Positions 25,901 to 34,089 of a stretch of DNA of 46,454 nucleotides are shown piece by piece (the stretch's first letter is position 1; every line of letters begins with the position of its first letter). Both the position numbers and the translations under genes were made by a program. The notes under the pieces were generated by a model that did no database searches, was not told the DNA's origin, and was given only the letters and a program-made list of their open reading frames with translations. Location: assembly GCA_016931965.1 (NCBI GenBank), contig JAFGDT010000015.1:1-46454 (forward strand), in the 5' to 3' direction. This DNA comes from a bacterium. Its GTDB lineage: Bacteria > Zhuqueibacterota > QNDG01 > DSAB01.

Positions 25901-26627
25901 CTGCGAAAGGCGTGTTTGGATGGTTGACCAGATCGCTCCAGTCAAACGTAAAGTTCGACTGGAATGGCCCATCCCCATCTTCATCAAACGCACCTGTCAA
26001 TGTCCATCCCTGATCTGTTCCATCGTTGAAATCGAATGTTCCTGCTTGAGACGGACCAGAACCCAGTTCTGTAAACTCAAGATTGTCCAGGTTGTTCTCA
26101 GCATATTTGGTGTCGACAATGACCATCTGGATGCCATCCGTTGAATTGGAATAATTAACCGTTGTAAATGCACCACCATTCCATGGTATGTCTTCTGAAT
26201 AGAGTGGATTATTGGGATTAAGGTCTCTATAATATTTAACCGTCATATAAGCTGGTGAATGGACTTCTTGATAGTCATGACTGACATCCAGTTTTACGCT
26301 CTCTTTTAGGCTGCTGAATTGAATTAAAACACGTCCAACATCATCAATTGTACCATTAGAAGTAATAATCGGTGAAAAAAATAGCATTCTCCCCATACCA
26401 ACTACATTAGTCACCCACATTTCTCCGTAAGCAATAACAAAATCGACACCCAGTGTTTGATCTGAGAGTGTATTGTTGGGGCCACCTCTATAGAGTTTAC
26501 TTCCAACAACACTGCTCCATTTCGAATCTTCAAAATCAATCGTTCCAGATTGCGAATAAGCCATCTGACATCCAAAAAGAAGAATCACACTATAGAACAG
26601 TGCAAAACGTTTTAAATAACGAATCAT
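22941..26627 (-). CDS. Large modular secreted protein with FN3, BACON-like and duplicated domains and a C-terminal sorting domain
   Basis: The 1228 residues begin with a signal peptide (to about residue 26). A carbohydrate-binding-like beta-rich region follows (about 190-385), then an FN3 domain (about 387-485) and a Ser-Thr-rich Ig-like domain ('IETPNGGEIWPPGETKQITW', about 490-588). A BACON-like domain ('LDFGKTTVSLDFEISNVGGG', about 590-685) comes next. Two copies of a roughly 115-residue domain with 'GLCCG' (about 689-804 and 995-1112) bracket two copies of a 'GWNMFSI / GWSMIGY' unit (about 810-972). The C-terminus (about 1130-1228) has 'YQNYPNPFNSETAIVIELPQ' and a FlgD-like Ig fold, the mark of sorted outer-membrane cargo. 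GGAGG precedes the ATG. Confidence 0.92.
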   Translation of the reverse strand: MIRYLKRFALFYSVILLFGCQMAYSQSGTIDFEDSKWSSVVGSKLYRGGPNNTLSDQTLGVDFVIAYGEMWVTNVVGMGRMLFFSPIITSNGTIDDVGRVLIQFSSLKESVKLDVSHDYQEVHSPAYMTVKYYRDLNPNNPLYSEDIPWNGGAFTTVNYSNSTDGIQMVIVDTKYAENNLDNLEFTELGSGPSQAGTFDFNDGTDQGWTLTGAFDEDGDGPFQSNFTFDWSDLVNHPNTPFADPTGDHNGSIMCFTSSAHGISNPGASWWIMQFHSPDLSSSSTWQSATGYTVEVADAMSTDGTLYCNLYLRVYDSDQAQDRYFYTGAAQALQHYNTQAWNHLSFDWSGIANFPTNYTIREVFVNIWGSMSKGVDGGVFLDEVTPVGGLPDQTPAPPSNLQVFIISPQIHIIWEDNSDDETGFILERKDSPSINPNWQVLDVLGANVTSYQMDNPVLNHSYHFRVAAYNDHGNSNYSNEDDLSYLYTLYWIDIETPNGGEIWPPGETKQITWKTCTMNPPSHVTISYSTDGGSNWIDPPIASNISNTGSYSWTVPNTLSTNCIIQVEDATDGMPYDLSDHPFTIGTPTNPILSVEPTTLDFGKTTVSLDFEISNVGGGTLTWDVAENPEKAWITSIVPASGSGDATVSVTVDRNQLSGNSESGLISVISNGGNQNITVHIEKEETILPEQWEFTTTGNNATVILPTDANPNIDGVPLENDDYVGVFTQTGLCCGWSQWEDQNMSITVWGDNGQTPEVDGFQTGEEIDYRVYRLSEQKEWTTVSVDYSQGTGLYEVDGFMVLSQFDVSDNVTITVDFSQGWNMFSINVDPPDPSVETVMAPVVNDLVIMKNGTGQTYVPLYGINNIGDIDYKEGYKAYLSESVSLDVTGCIVDPSTAISLPGGWSMIGYLPTVSMDAEVALASIENELVIAKDGAGKTYVPEYGINQIGQMQPQQGYKIYLNSAGILTYPSGSFPKLMVRIPANQTQRVPEEVLTDHFQFTDSTSENATVVITTDIDPHYSDGLPLESGDEIGIFSSEGLCCGAIIWECANTAITIWGDDSQTPIVDGFLPGDTLHFRVWHKNSDIEYQADVTYRVGDPCVYQTDGLSVLTGFIVDLTADIQESGSLNMPSDYKMYQNYPNPFNSETAIVIELPQDSEIQLTIYDLQGHLVRRLVRETRAAGRHIVYWDGYNENEQSVSSGIYIYFVEVNEIQSSEKIFVDTKKMLLVK

Positions 26628-27205
26628 TTTCTCATCCTCCCGGAAATTGAATAATCACGATATCAAACCCATTTTTTATCCCGGTTTTCGTATATGTATT
26701 CAATTTCACTTAATAATGTAATGTTCTTGCATATTCCATGAATGATATTGTTATCATTCATACGAAGATCAACAATAGATAGTGTGAGATCTGCTACTTA
26801 ACTGGAATCAATACTGTGGAGAATCTTGAAATAAAAGGAAGTCCCTCCTCCTCTATTCCTCTATCAGACAGGATGAATAAGTATATTAAAATATTTCATG
26901 TTGATTATAAATAATATAATATTAAAAATGACAAAATCAAATATTTTTTATAATCGACCCTTCCCAACAAAATATTTTATAAATACTTAGCAATTAATTC
27001 TCTTGAATAACAATCCTATGATTTATTATTTCTTTATTGACATTTTTCAAATAACTTCATACTTTATCAAAAATCAATACAATCACATCTATCTAAAAAT
27101 AGTGTCCGTAATCAAAAAGTAGATTTTACGCAACATTGGTAGTGATCGACCGTATTCAATAATAACTGAAAAGTACCCATCAACTCAAAATTCAAGGAGG
27201 GAATC
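26628..27205. other. AT-rich intergenic region between divergent genes
   Basis: About 580 bases separate the large secreted protein (minus strand) from the lipoprotein pair (plus strand). The stretch is strongly AT-rich, and I see no gene, tRNA or clear inverted repeat in it. It must carry promoters for both directions. Confidence 0.6.
27037..27065 (+). promoter_or_regulatory. Candidate sigma-70 promoter for the lipoprotein pair
   Basis: A perfect TTGACA lies 17 bases before TACTTT, a weak -10. It is about 140 bases upstream of the first lipoprotein ATG. AT-rich DNA yields such matches by chance, so this is tentative. Confidence 0.3.
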
Positions 27206-28090
27206 ATGTCAAACAGAAACCGAGGTTTCCATATTTTATTTTGGAGTCTCCTCATTGTATCATTTCTCATCCTCAGCTGCGCATCAAAAAAACCGATGTG
27301 GGGAGACCCGCAAACAGGTCTTATCCTTCAATACCGCATTGAAAAGGATCAAGCGTTAAATTACAACATTTCTCTCGATCAAAACTCTGTAATGGATATC
27401 ATGGGTCAATCCATGGAAACGGAAACCGACATCAATTTGGATTTCAACATGAAGTGTACGGAAATCGATAATCAAAAAAATATGATAACTCAGGTTGATC
27501 TCGAAACCCTTAATATTACAATGGACGGTATGCAAGGCAGAAGCAATATTAATACATCCGCCCTTATCGGTAAAAGTTTCGGGATGTCTCTTTCACCAAT
27601 TGGCGAGAAAGAATTCATAGACATTGAATCCGTTCCGAAAATCAACTTTGGAGAAATGAGCGGCGGAGAACGCAGTATAGAATCATTTTTTTCCGATATT
27701 TTACCACAGTTATCCACTGAACCTGTGAAAGTGGGCGAATCGTGGATTATTCAAACCGAATATGATGAACCCATGGGTGAGATGGATCTTTTGGTAAAAT
27801 TAGAATCAAACAATATGCTCGACGGATTAGAGACCATTGATGGGGTGGAATGTGCAAGAATTGAAACCCACTCAACAGGTACTGTTTCGGGATCCGGTTC
27901 CCAGGGGGGTATGTATATGGTGTTTGTAGGTGATCTGGAATCGACATCCACCTGGTACTTTGCCTACAAAGAAGGACTATTTATCAAAGAAACAGTAGAA
28001 CAGGTCCTGGATGCAGAAATCGATCTTGGCGATATGGGTGTTCTTCCCATGGTCATGACCGACACCCTAAAAATGAAGTTAATGCCCTGA
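27206..28090 (+). CDS. Lipoprotein of unknown function, first of a tandem paralogous pair
   Basis: This 294-residue protein has a signal peptide and a lipobox 'LILSC' (Cys25). The mature part is beta-rich and unassigned. Conserved landmarks shared with the next gene include 'KKPMWGDPQTGLILQYRI', 'LIGKSFGMSLSPIG', 'EFIDIESVPKINFGEMSG', 'VGESW' and 'AEIDLGDMGVLPMV'. It resembles uncharacterised lipoproteins that compare a measured value to a reference fold, but I know of no assigned function. AAGGAGGGA before the ATG supports the start. Confidence 0.88.
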   Translation: MSNRNRGFHILFWSLLIVSFLILSCASKKPMWGDPQTGLILQYRIEKDQALNYNISLDQNSVMDIMGQSMETETDINLDFNMKCTEIDNQKNMITQVDLETLNITMDGMQGRSNINTSALIGKSFGMSLSPIGEKEFIDIESVPKINFGEMSGGERSIESFFSDILPQLSTEPVKVGESWIIQTEYDEPMGEMDLLVKLESNNMLDGLETIDGVECARIETHSTGTVSGSGSQGGMYMVFVGDLESTSTWYFAYKEGLFIKETVEQVLDAEIDLGDMGVLPMVMTDTLKMKLMP

Positions 28091-28133
28091 GAGTGACCGA
28101 TGATGAATACATTTAACATCTAAGGAGAGAATC

Positions 28134-29024
28134 ATGTCAATCAAAAGCCGATGCATTCATATTCTTTTCTGGAATGTGGTCATATTATCTTTGCTGGTTT
28201 TCAGTTGTGCATCCAAAAAACCCATGTGGGGAGACCCGCAAACGGGTCTCATTCTTCAATATCGCATCGCCCAGGATCAAAAATTAAACTATAACGTATC
28301 GATAAATCAGACTCAAGAAATCGACCTTATGAGTCTGATGGGGCAGGTTATGGAGACAGTGACCGATGTGAATCTCGATTTTACGATGGAGGGTACGGGA
28401 ATTGATGAGCAACAGAATTTATCAGCCCAGATAAAAATGGATGCCTTGGATATTGCAGTCAGCAGCATGCAAGGTAAGACCAATATCAATACATCTGTCC
28501 TCATCGGAAAGAGCTTCGGCATGTCCCTTTCCCCAATAGGACGGAAAGAATTCATCGATATTGAATCTGTTCCCAAAATAAACTTTGGAGAGATGAGCGG
28601 AGAACAAAGCGTCAAATCTTATTTCATGGAACTTTTTTCAGAACTATCTGCCAATCCAGTTAAAATCGGTGAATCATGGACTGTCCAAAGTGAATTCACT
28701 GAATCCACTGGCAATCTGGATCTCCTGATAAAACTTGAATCCCAAAATACACTTGACGGTTTGGAAACGGTTGATGGAATGGAATGTGCGAGAATCCAAA
28801 CGCAATACACAGGAACCATTTCAGGATCCGGTACACAGGGAGGCATGTATATGACATTGGTAGGTGATCTGGAATCAACTGCTACTTGGTATTTTGCCTT
28901 TAAGGAGGGTCTATTCGTCAAGGAAATTGAAAAGCAGAGCTTGGATGCAGAGATCGACCTCGGTGATATGGGCGTCCTCCCCATGGTCCAGAACACAACA
29001 TTAGAAACCAAACTTATTCCTTGA
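28134..29024 (+). CDS. Lipoprotein of unknown function, second of the tandem pair
   Basis: This 296-residue protein is clearly homologous along its full length to the preceding one. The lipobox is 'LVFSC'. It is most similar in the N-terminal 'SKKPMWGDPQTGLILQYRI' block, the 'SFGMSLSPIG' block and the C-terminal 'AEIDLGDMGVLPMV' block. The middle (residues about 60-110) differs, including a short insertion 'DLMSLMGQVMETVTD'. AAGGAGAGA precedes the ATG. The 43-base gap implies co-transcription. The pair arose by tandem duplication and has since diverged. Confidence 0.88.
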   Translation: MSIKSRCIHILFWNVVILSLLVFSCASKKPMWGDPQTGLILQYRIAQDQKLNYNVSINQTQEIDLMSLMGQVMETVTDVNLDFTMEGTGIDEQQNLSAQIKMDALDIAVSSMQGKTNINTSVLIGKSFGMSLSPIGRKEFIDIESVPKINFGEMSGEQSVKSYFMELFSELSANPVKIGESWTVQSEFTESTGNLDLLIKLESQNTLDGLETVDGMECARIQTQYTGTISGSGTQGGMYMTLVGDLESTATWYFAFKEGLFVKEIEKQSLDAEIDLGDMGVLPMVQNTTLETKLIP

Positions 29025-29043
29025 AATCGATTCAATGAAAAGT

Positions 29044-29086
29044 AATGCGATGTGTTTGCATAAACAGCGCATCGCATTTCTTTATT
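29044..29086. terminator. Bidirectional terminator between convergent genes
   Basis: A nine-base stem (AATGCGATG/CATCGCATT) encloses an inner TGTTT/AAACA stem with a four-base loop. A TTTCTTT tract follows on the plus strand and a weaker T tract on the minus strand. It lies between the lipoprotein pair and the converging ATPase gene. Confidence 0.75.
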
Positions 29087-29114
29087 CTATAAAAAATCAT
29101 ACGATTTAAATGAT

Positions 29115-29966
29115 TCATACACTTTTCAAAACATTTCGAAGTTCTTTTTTCGCTTCTTCAAGAGTAAAAATATCTGTACGAACAGGATGTCCATTTGCCC
29201 GCATCTTGAGCATAAATTGATATACCTGTGGTAAAGCTAAATTTGCACGTTCTAAAAGTGAACGTTTTTGAAATAAATCTTCTTTCGGTCCATCAAAAAT
29301 AATTCTCCCATTATCTAAGACCACAATCCGTCGAGCCAATCCAGCCACCAAATCCATGTCATGAGAAACAAAAATCACGGTCTTTCCCAACCTGTGGTAC
29401 TGCATTATGATTTCTTTGACCTTTCCGGCGGCACAAAGATCAAGACTCACGGTGGGCTCATCCATGATCAATATTTCAGGATCCATAGCCAGGATCCCTG
29501 CAATAGCCACCCGTCTTCTTTCACCACCGCTTAAATGAAAAGGTGAACAGCGGCAAAATGCATCATAGTCCAAACCGACCAATTGTAACGAGTTGCGTAC
29601 TCTCTCCTCTATCTGATTTTCAGGGAGCTTTAAATTTCGAGGTCCAAATGCCACATCATCAAATACAGTCTCTTCAAAAAGTTGAATTTCAGGAAATTGA
29701 AATACCAGTCCCACTTTTCTGCGGAGTTCACCCAAGTTTATTTTCGAACCGGCCAATTCCACTGAATTAATCCAGATCTTTCCTTTCGTGGGTTGCAGCA
29801 GACCATTCAAGTGCTGGATCAGAGTGGTTTTTCCCGATCCTGTTGCACCGACAATAGCAACGACTTCCTCTGGTTGTATTGTAAGGGATATATCAGAAAG
29901 AGCTTGGTGACTCTGGAAGAAAGGAGATTGATAGGTAAAAAAGAGATTTTCAATTTGAATAACCAT
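29115..29966 (-). CDS. ecfA2: Energy-coupling factor transporter ATPase (EcfA2-like)
   Basis: This 283-residue ABC ATPase has Walker A 'GATGSGKTT', Q-loop 'FQFPEIQLFEETVFDDVAFG', signature 'LSGGERRRVAIAG' and Walker B 'ILIMDEPT'. The Q-loop form 'FQFPE-x-QLF' is typical of ECF vitamin and metal importers. Its ATG directly abuts the stop of the sister ATPase. No EcfT membrane component or substrate-binding S protein is encoded in the window, so the substrate is unknown. Confidence 0.92.
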   Translation of the reverse strand: MVIQIENLFFTYQSPFFQSHQALSDISLTIQPEEVVAIVGATGSGKTTLIQHLNGLLQPTKGKIWINSVELAGSKINLGELRRKVGLVFQFPEIQLFEETVFDDVAFGPRNLKLPENQIEERVRNSLQLVGLDYDAFCRCSPFHLSGGERRRVAIAGILAMDPEILIMDEPTVSLDLCAAGKVKEIIMQYHRLGKTVIFVSHDMDLVAGLARRIVVLDNGRIIFDGPKEDLFQKRSLLERANLALPQVYQFMLKMRANGHPVRTDIFTLEEAKKELRNVLKSV

Positions 29967-30725
29967 TTACATCTTCTGAATATATTGTTCCAATTCAACA
30001 TCAACAGGTACACCCAACCCAATCCGTTTCAGATCATCCACACGTTGAAACAGCGTGTAAGGTGAGTCATCCATGACCATGCAACCTTTGTCCATGATAA
30101 TCAAACGATCGGATATGAGTGCTTCTTCAGAAAATTGGGTTACAAACAAGATGCCGATTTCTCGTTTTGACCTTATCTCTTGCAACAATCGAAACATCTC
30201 GATTCTACTCTGAGGATCAAGCAGTGATGTGGGCTCATCTAATATGAGATAATGGGGTTGCATAACCCATATAGAAGCCAGCGCCAGTCTCTGACACTCT
30301 CCACCCGAAAGCAGGTGTGGCGGTGTATGGCGATAGGATTCAAGATGGAAACAATGCAAAGCATCTTCTATTCTGTCTTCCATTTCATCTCGCGGAACAC
30401 CCAAATTTTCCAATCCAAATGCAATCTCACGAATCACAGTTGTGGCAACAATTTGATTGTCGGGATTTTGAAAAACCATGCCCACCCGTTGCCGAATATT
30501 GAAAAGGAGCCGATTCTCTTTTGTAGAAAAACCATCCACCAAAACTTCACCGGACGACGGTTTCAACAGTCCATTAAGACATTGCAGTAATGTTGTTTTT
30601 CCGGAACCATTGGCCCCCATCAGGGTGATCCACTCGCCCACTCTGAGCTGAAAAGAAACACCCCGAAGAGCAAAAGCGGATTCACTCCCGGGGTACTGAA
30701 AAACAAGATTTTTTACATCTATCAT
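29967..30725 (-). CDS. ecfA1: Energy-coupling factor transporter ATPase (EcfA1-like)
   Basis: The start is set at 30725 (MIDVKNLVFQYPGSE), where the ATG overlaps the TGA of the Kdo transferase gene (ATGA); a slightly longer frame begins at 30740. The 252 residues show Walker A 'GANGSGKTT', Q-loop 'FQNPDNQIVATTVIREIAFG', signature 'LSGGECQRLALAS' and Walker B 'LILDEPTSLLDP'. With EcfA2 it forms the usual heterodimer that drives ECF-type uptake. The context is an LPS/isoprenoid operon, which is unusual for a vitamin importer. Confidence 0.92.
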   Translation of the reverse strand: MIDVKNLVFQYPGSESAFALRGVSFQLRVGEWITLMGANGSGKTTLLQCLNGLLKPSSGEVLVDGFSTKENRLLFNIRQRVGMVFQNPDNQIVATTVIREIAFGLENLGVPRDEMEDRIEDALHCFHLESYRHTPPHLLSGGECQRLALASIWVMQPHYLILDEPTSLLDPQSRIEMFRLLQEIRSKREIGILFVTQFSEEALISDRLIIMDKGCMVMDDSPYTLFQRVDDLKRIGLGVPVDVELEQYIQKM

Positions 30726-32026
30726 CTTGGTGGCACCCATTTCCCCAGATAGTGCACAATACGCTCCGTTGCTCCAACATTTTCCCGTACAAGATTTGCT
30801 GCTTTGGGTCCCAAATCGGCCAATTCATGTGAATTTTTTAAAAAACCATTAAGGCGATTATAAATGGCATCACCATTTTTAACAATGAGACCGACACCGC
30901 GTTTCTCCAGAAGTCCCGCTTCATATGAATTTTGGCACCTGGGACCGAACAGCACAATTTTGCCAAGAGCAGCCGGCTCCAACACATTGTGAACACCAGG
31001 ACCAAAACCTCCTCCGACAAATGTTAAATCACCCAATGCGTACAAACTGGCCAGAATACCCACACGGTCCACGATAAGTAATTCGCTACCAGTACAATCC
31101 CTTTTTCCAGCTTCCGATAGCCGATTTGACCGAAGTCCCAATTGGGCGATCTGTTCTTCAATCCGACACAGATGCTCATTTGTCGGTTCATGAGGTACAA
31201 TCACGATCCAAATATTTTTTTCTTCTCGAAGCAATTTTGAAATTCCCTCGAAAAGAACCGCTTCATCGGTTGGCCATGTACTTCCAGCAACAAAACATTT
31301 TCGATTGCCTTTGATCTTTCGCAAGGGAGCAATAATCTTTTCCGCTTCTTTTGCGCGCTGCACAACCTGATCGTATCGTGTATCGCCCACAGTTTCGATT
31401 TTCGTTTCACCCAACCGAAGGGTATCACAAAAATGTTTTGTATCCTGAGAAACAGTTAAAATCACATCAAATATACGAAGCATCATCCGATTTGCTTGAA
31501 GGATAAAAGGAATCCGACAACATGACTGTGAGCGGATAGAACAGTTAATCAAGACAGTTGGAATGCGTCGCTTCTTCAGTTCCCAGAGATGATTCGGCCA
31601 TAAATCATGTCGAACCATGATGGCTACATCCGGCTGAACGAGAGAAAGAAATCGACCGGCTCTCTTTCTTGAATCAAAGGGAATATAGCAAACATAATCT
31701 GCTTCACGATCATGCTGTACATGATCAAAACCCGATGGGGAAAAAAAACTGACCACTATACAACTATTGGGAAATCTTTTTTTTAAATGTCTGATCAACG
31801 GTTTTGCCTGCTCAAATTCTCCCATCGAACTGTTGTGTATCCAAAAACGTGGATGTTTTCGAGATAGGGATTGCATTCTTTTTTCGAGGTTCTCAAATAG
31901 GTATTTTCTGCCGCGGATTCCCCGCTTGATTTTCGAGTGAAATATACCGCCGAAAGAGAATCCCACATACAGAAAAGGAACGACAATGAAATTATAAAAA
32001 TAATATCCTAAGGTACGCATGTTCAT
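30722..32026 (-). CDS. waaA: 3-deoxy-D-manno-octulosonic acid transferase (Kdo transferase)
   Basis: This 434-residue protein has the KdtA/WaaA layout: an N-terminal membrane-interacting helix, the GT30 acceptor motif 'WIHNSSMGEFEQAKPLIRHL' containing the catalytic Glu, and the C-terminal CMP-Kdo site including 'FGPRCQNSYEAGLL'. It transfers Kdo from CMP-Kdo to lipid A precursor on the cytoplasmic face of the inner membrane, which implies an LPS-bearing outer membrane. It overlaps both neighbours by 4 bases (ATGA junctions), tying it to the heptosyltransferase and EcfA1 genes. Confidence 0.94.
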   Translation of the reverse strand: MNMRTLGYYFYNFIVVPFLYVGFSFGGIFHSKIKRGIRGRKYLFENLEKRMQSLSRKHPRFWIHNSSMGEFEQAKPLIRHLKKRFPNSCIVVSFFSPSGFDHVQHDREADYVCYIPFDSRKRAGRFLSLVQPDVAIMVRHDLWPNHLWELKKRRIPTVLINCSIRSQSCCRIPFILQANRMMLRIFDVILTVSQDTKHFCDTLRLGETKIETVGDTRYDQVVQRAKEAEKIIAPLRKIKGNRKCFVAGSTWPTDEAVLFEGISKLLREEKNIWIVIVPHEPTNEHLCRIEEQIAQLGLRSNRLSEAGKRDCTGSELLIVDRVGILASLYALGDLTFVGGGFGPGVHNVLEPAALGKIVLFGPRCQNSYEAGLLEKRGVGLIVKNGDAIYNRLNGFLKNSHELADLGPKAANLVRENVGATERIVHYLGKWVPPR

Positions 32027-33072
32027 CTCTCATCGAGAAGGTTTTTAGCTGCTTTCAGAACATCCTCTACAGGGATATCTTTCATACAGTGGAAATGACC
32101 TTTTGGGCAAACATCGGTTCCATGATATGAACAGGGTCGACAGGAGAGTGATTTTTCAACCACAATAGATTGTGTGCGGAAAGGGATAAAACCAAGATGG
32201 TGTGTCGTAGGACCGAAAATGGCTACGACCGGCTTCTTCAATGCAGCACCCAAATGCATCACACCTGTATCATTGGTTATCAAAAGAACTGATTCATTGA
32301 TCAATGCGGCTGTTTCTTGAATTGAAAGCTGAGCCGCAAAATTCTCAGGTGTGGTTTCCATCGCCTCTTGAATATCCTTGCAGACATCCTGGTCTTGATG
32401 CCCACCAACCAGTATAATCCTATAGTTCATCTTGAAAAAAATGTTTCCAAGACGAGTAAAATTTTCGGATGGCCATCGTTTCGTCATTTTACTGGCGCCA
32501 GGAGCGAGCACGATTATTCTGTCCTTTGAATCCATCCCTCTTTCTGCCAAGCGGGATCTGACAACAGTTACGGCCTTTTCATTTACAAACAGCTCCAATC
32601 CCCAACCATCATCTTCAACTTTCCACAATGATGCCGCATTTAAAAATCGCAAGGGCACGGGCAAACATGACTTGTAGATATTCCAATGAAAGTGAACCAA
32701 TAAAAAACGTTTTCCTCTCCAGGTTTTGTAACGTACTTTCCTTTTTGCTTGAGAGAAAATGCGTACCGCAAAACTACGCAAGTTAACCTGGAGATCGATG
32801 ATCCCATCATATTTTTTTTTTCGTATTTGCCGACAGAGATGAACAAAATCCAAAAAACCTTTCTCAGAAGGCAACATCCATATATGATGAAGTGATGGAT
32901 TGTTTTGGATTAAAGTACCATATGTTTCTTTTACCAGAAAATCAATTTCACAATCCGGAAATTGTCGTTTCAAACATCGAATGAGAGGTGTCGTGAGTAA
33001 AACATCACCCATGGCACTCAGTCGAACGATAAGGATTCTTTTTAAAACATCTCCTGAATCATTATTCAACAT
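32023..33072 (-). CDS. GT9-family heptosyltransferase (LPS core)
   Basis: This 349-residue glycosyltransferase opens with 'RILIVRLSAMGDVLLTTPLI' and contains the ADP-heptose site 'LLITNDTGVMHLGAALKKPV', both typical of WaaC/WaaF/WaaQ proteins. The string 'SCRPCSYHGTDVCPKGHFHC' then M-K-D is a cysteine-rich C-terminal feature often seen in GT9 proteins. It adds heptose or a related sugar to the Kdo-lipid A core. Its stop overlaps the Kdo transferase start. Which position in the core it serves cannot be told. Confidence 0.93.
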   Translation of the reverse strand: MLNNDSGDVLKRILIVRLSAMGDVLLTTPLIRCLKRQFPDCEIDFLVKETYGTLIQNNPSLHHIWMLPSEKGFLDFVHLCRQIRKKKYDGIIDLQVNLRSFAVRIFSQAKRKVRYKTWRGKRFLLVHFHWNIYKSCLPVPLRFLNAASLWKVEDDGWGLELFVNEKAVTVVRSRLAERGMDSKDRIIVLAPGASKMTKRWPSENFTRLGNIFFKMNYRIILVGGHQDQDVCKDIQEAMETTPENFAAQLSIQETAALINESVLLITNDTGVMHLGAALKKPVVAIFGPTTHHLGFIPFRTQSIVVEKSLSCRPCSYHGTDVCPKGHFHCMKDIPVEDVLKAAKNLLDER

Positions 33073-33129
33073 GATGGCAAATAATCAATTTATTTGATCG
33101 ATAAATGATGAACCGATACACAATCACAT

Positions 33130-34077
33130 TTATTTCCTACCGATTTTCAATTGTTTCCGAAACCAATCCACCGTTATTTTTAATCCTTCCTCTAAAGGAA
33201 CTTTCGGCTCCCACCCCAAAACATCTTTTGCACAACCAATATCCGGTTGACGAACCTGTGGATCATTGACAGGCAATGCACGGTATTCAATAGAACTGTG
33301 ACTTCCAGTGAGTCTGACAATCATCTCTGCAAGTTCCAGAATCGATCGTTCATCCGGATTACCGATGTTGATAGGATCGTGGGTATTCGACAACAAAAGC
33401 CGGTAAATCCCATCAATCAGATCATCGACATAACAAAAACTTCGGGTCTGACTGCCGTCTCCAAAAATGGTGATTGGTTCCCCGCGCAGGACTTGGGGGA
33501 CAAACGTGGGAATGGCCCGACCATCTTCCGGTCGCATCCGAGGGCCGTATGTATTAAAAATGCGGACGATTCGCGTATCAACTTGATGATAACGATGATA
33601 GGCCATGGTGAGCGCTTCTGCAAATCGTTTGGCTTCATCATAGACACCTCGGGGACCAACCGGATTCACGTTGCCCCAATACGATTCCGGTTGAGGATGT
33701 ATCTGCGGATCGCCATAGACTTCTGAGGTGGAGGCCAGTAAAAAAGTGGCTTTTTTCTCCAGAGCCAACCCAAGCGCTTTATGCGTACCGAGAGAACCCA
33801 CTTTTAATGTTTGAATGGGATATTCAAGATAATCGCGAGGACTGGCTGGAGATGCGAAATGCAAAACATAGTCCAGAGGACCATCAATATACATATAATC
33901 TGTGACATCATACTTTACAAAAGAAAAAGACTCACGAGAAAGATGGGTAATATTATCAACGGTCCCTGTGATCAGATTGTCCATCGCAATCACGGTATGA
34001 CCCTGATTCAATAGATATTCGCACAGATGCGAACCTAAAAAGCCAGCTCCTCCTGTAACCAATGTTCTTGGCAACAA
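33130..34077 (-). CDS. UDP-glucuronate decarboxylase-like SDR (UDP-xylose synthase family)
   Basis: This 315-residue extended short-chain dehydrogenase has an N-terminal NAD site '[13 protein letters not shown]', Ser/Thr '[11 protein letters not shown]', and catalytic 'YDEAK'. The strings '[20 protein letters not shown]' and '[20 protein letters not shown]' are diagnostic for UDP-glucuronate decarboxylase, which makes UDP-xylose for cell-surface glycans. The start is TTG (TTG-TTG-CCA); GGAGG lies three bases before the first and six before the second TTG, so the true start may be residue 2. The 57-base gap to the heptosyltransferase gene suggests one transcript. Confidence 0.92.
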   Translation of the reverse strand: MLPRTLVTGGAGFLGSHLCEYLLNQGHTVIAMDNLITGTVDNITHLSRESFSFVKYDVTDYMYIDGPLDYVLHFASPASPRDYLEYPIQTLKVGSLGTHKALGLALEKKATFLLASTSEVYGDPQIHPQPESYWGNVNPVGPRGVYDEAKRFAEALTMAYHRYHQVDTRIVRIFNTYGPRMRPEDGRAIPTFVPQVLRGEPITIFGDGSQTRSFCYVDDLIDGIYRLLLSNTHDPINIGNPDERSILELAEMIVRLTGSHSSIEYRALPVNDPQVRQPDIGCAKDVLGWEPKVPLEEGLKITVDWFRKQLKIGRK

Positions 34078-34089
34078 ACACCTCCGCTA

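Noticed and set aside
26628..27205. A CRISPR array or riboswitch in the long AT-rich gap
   Set aside because: No regularly spaced repeats and no conserved aptamer pattern could be seen; it is simply AT-rich.
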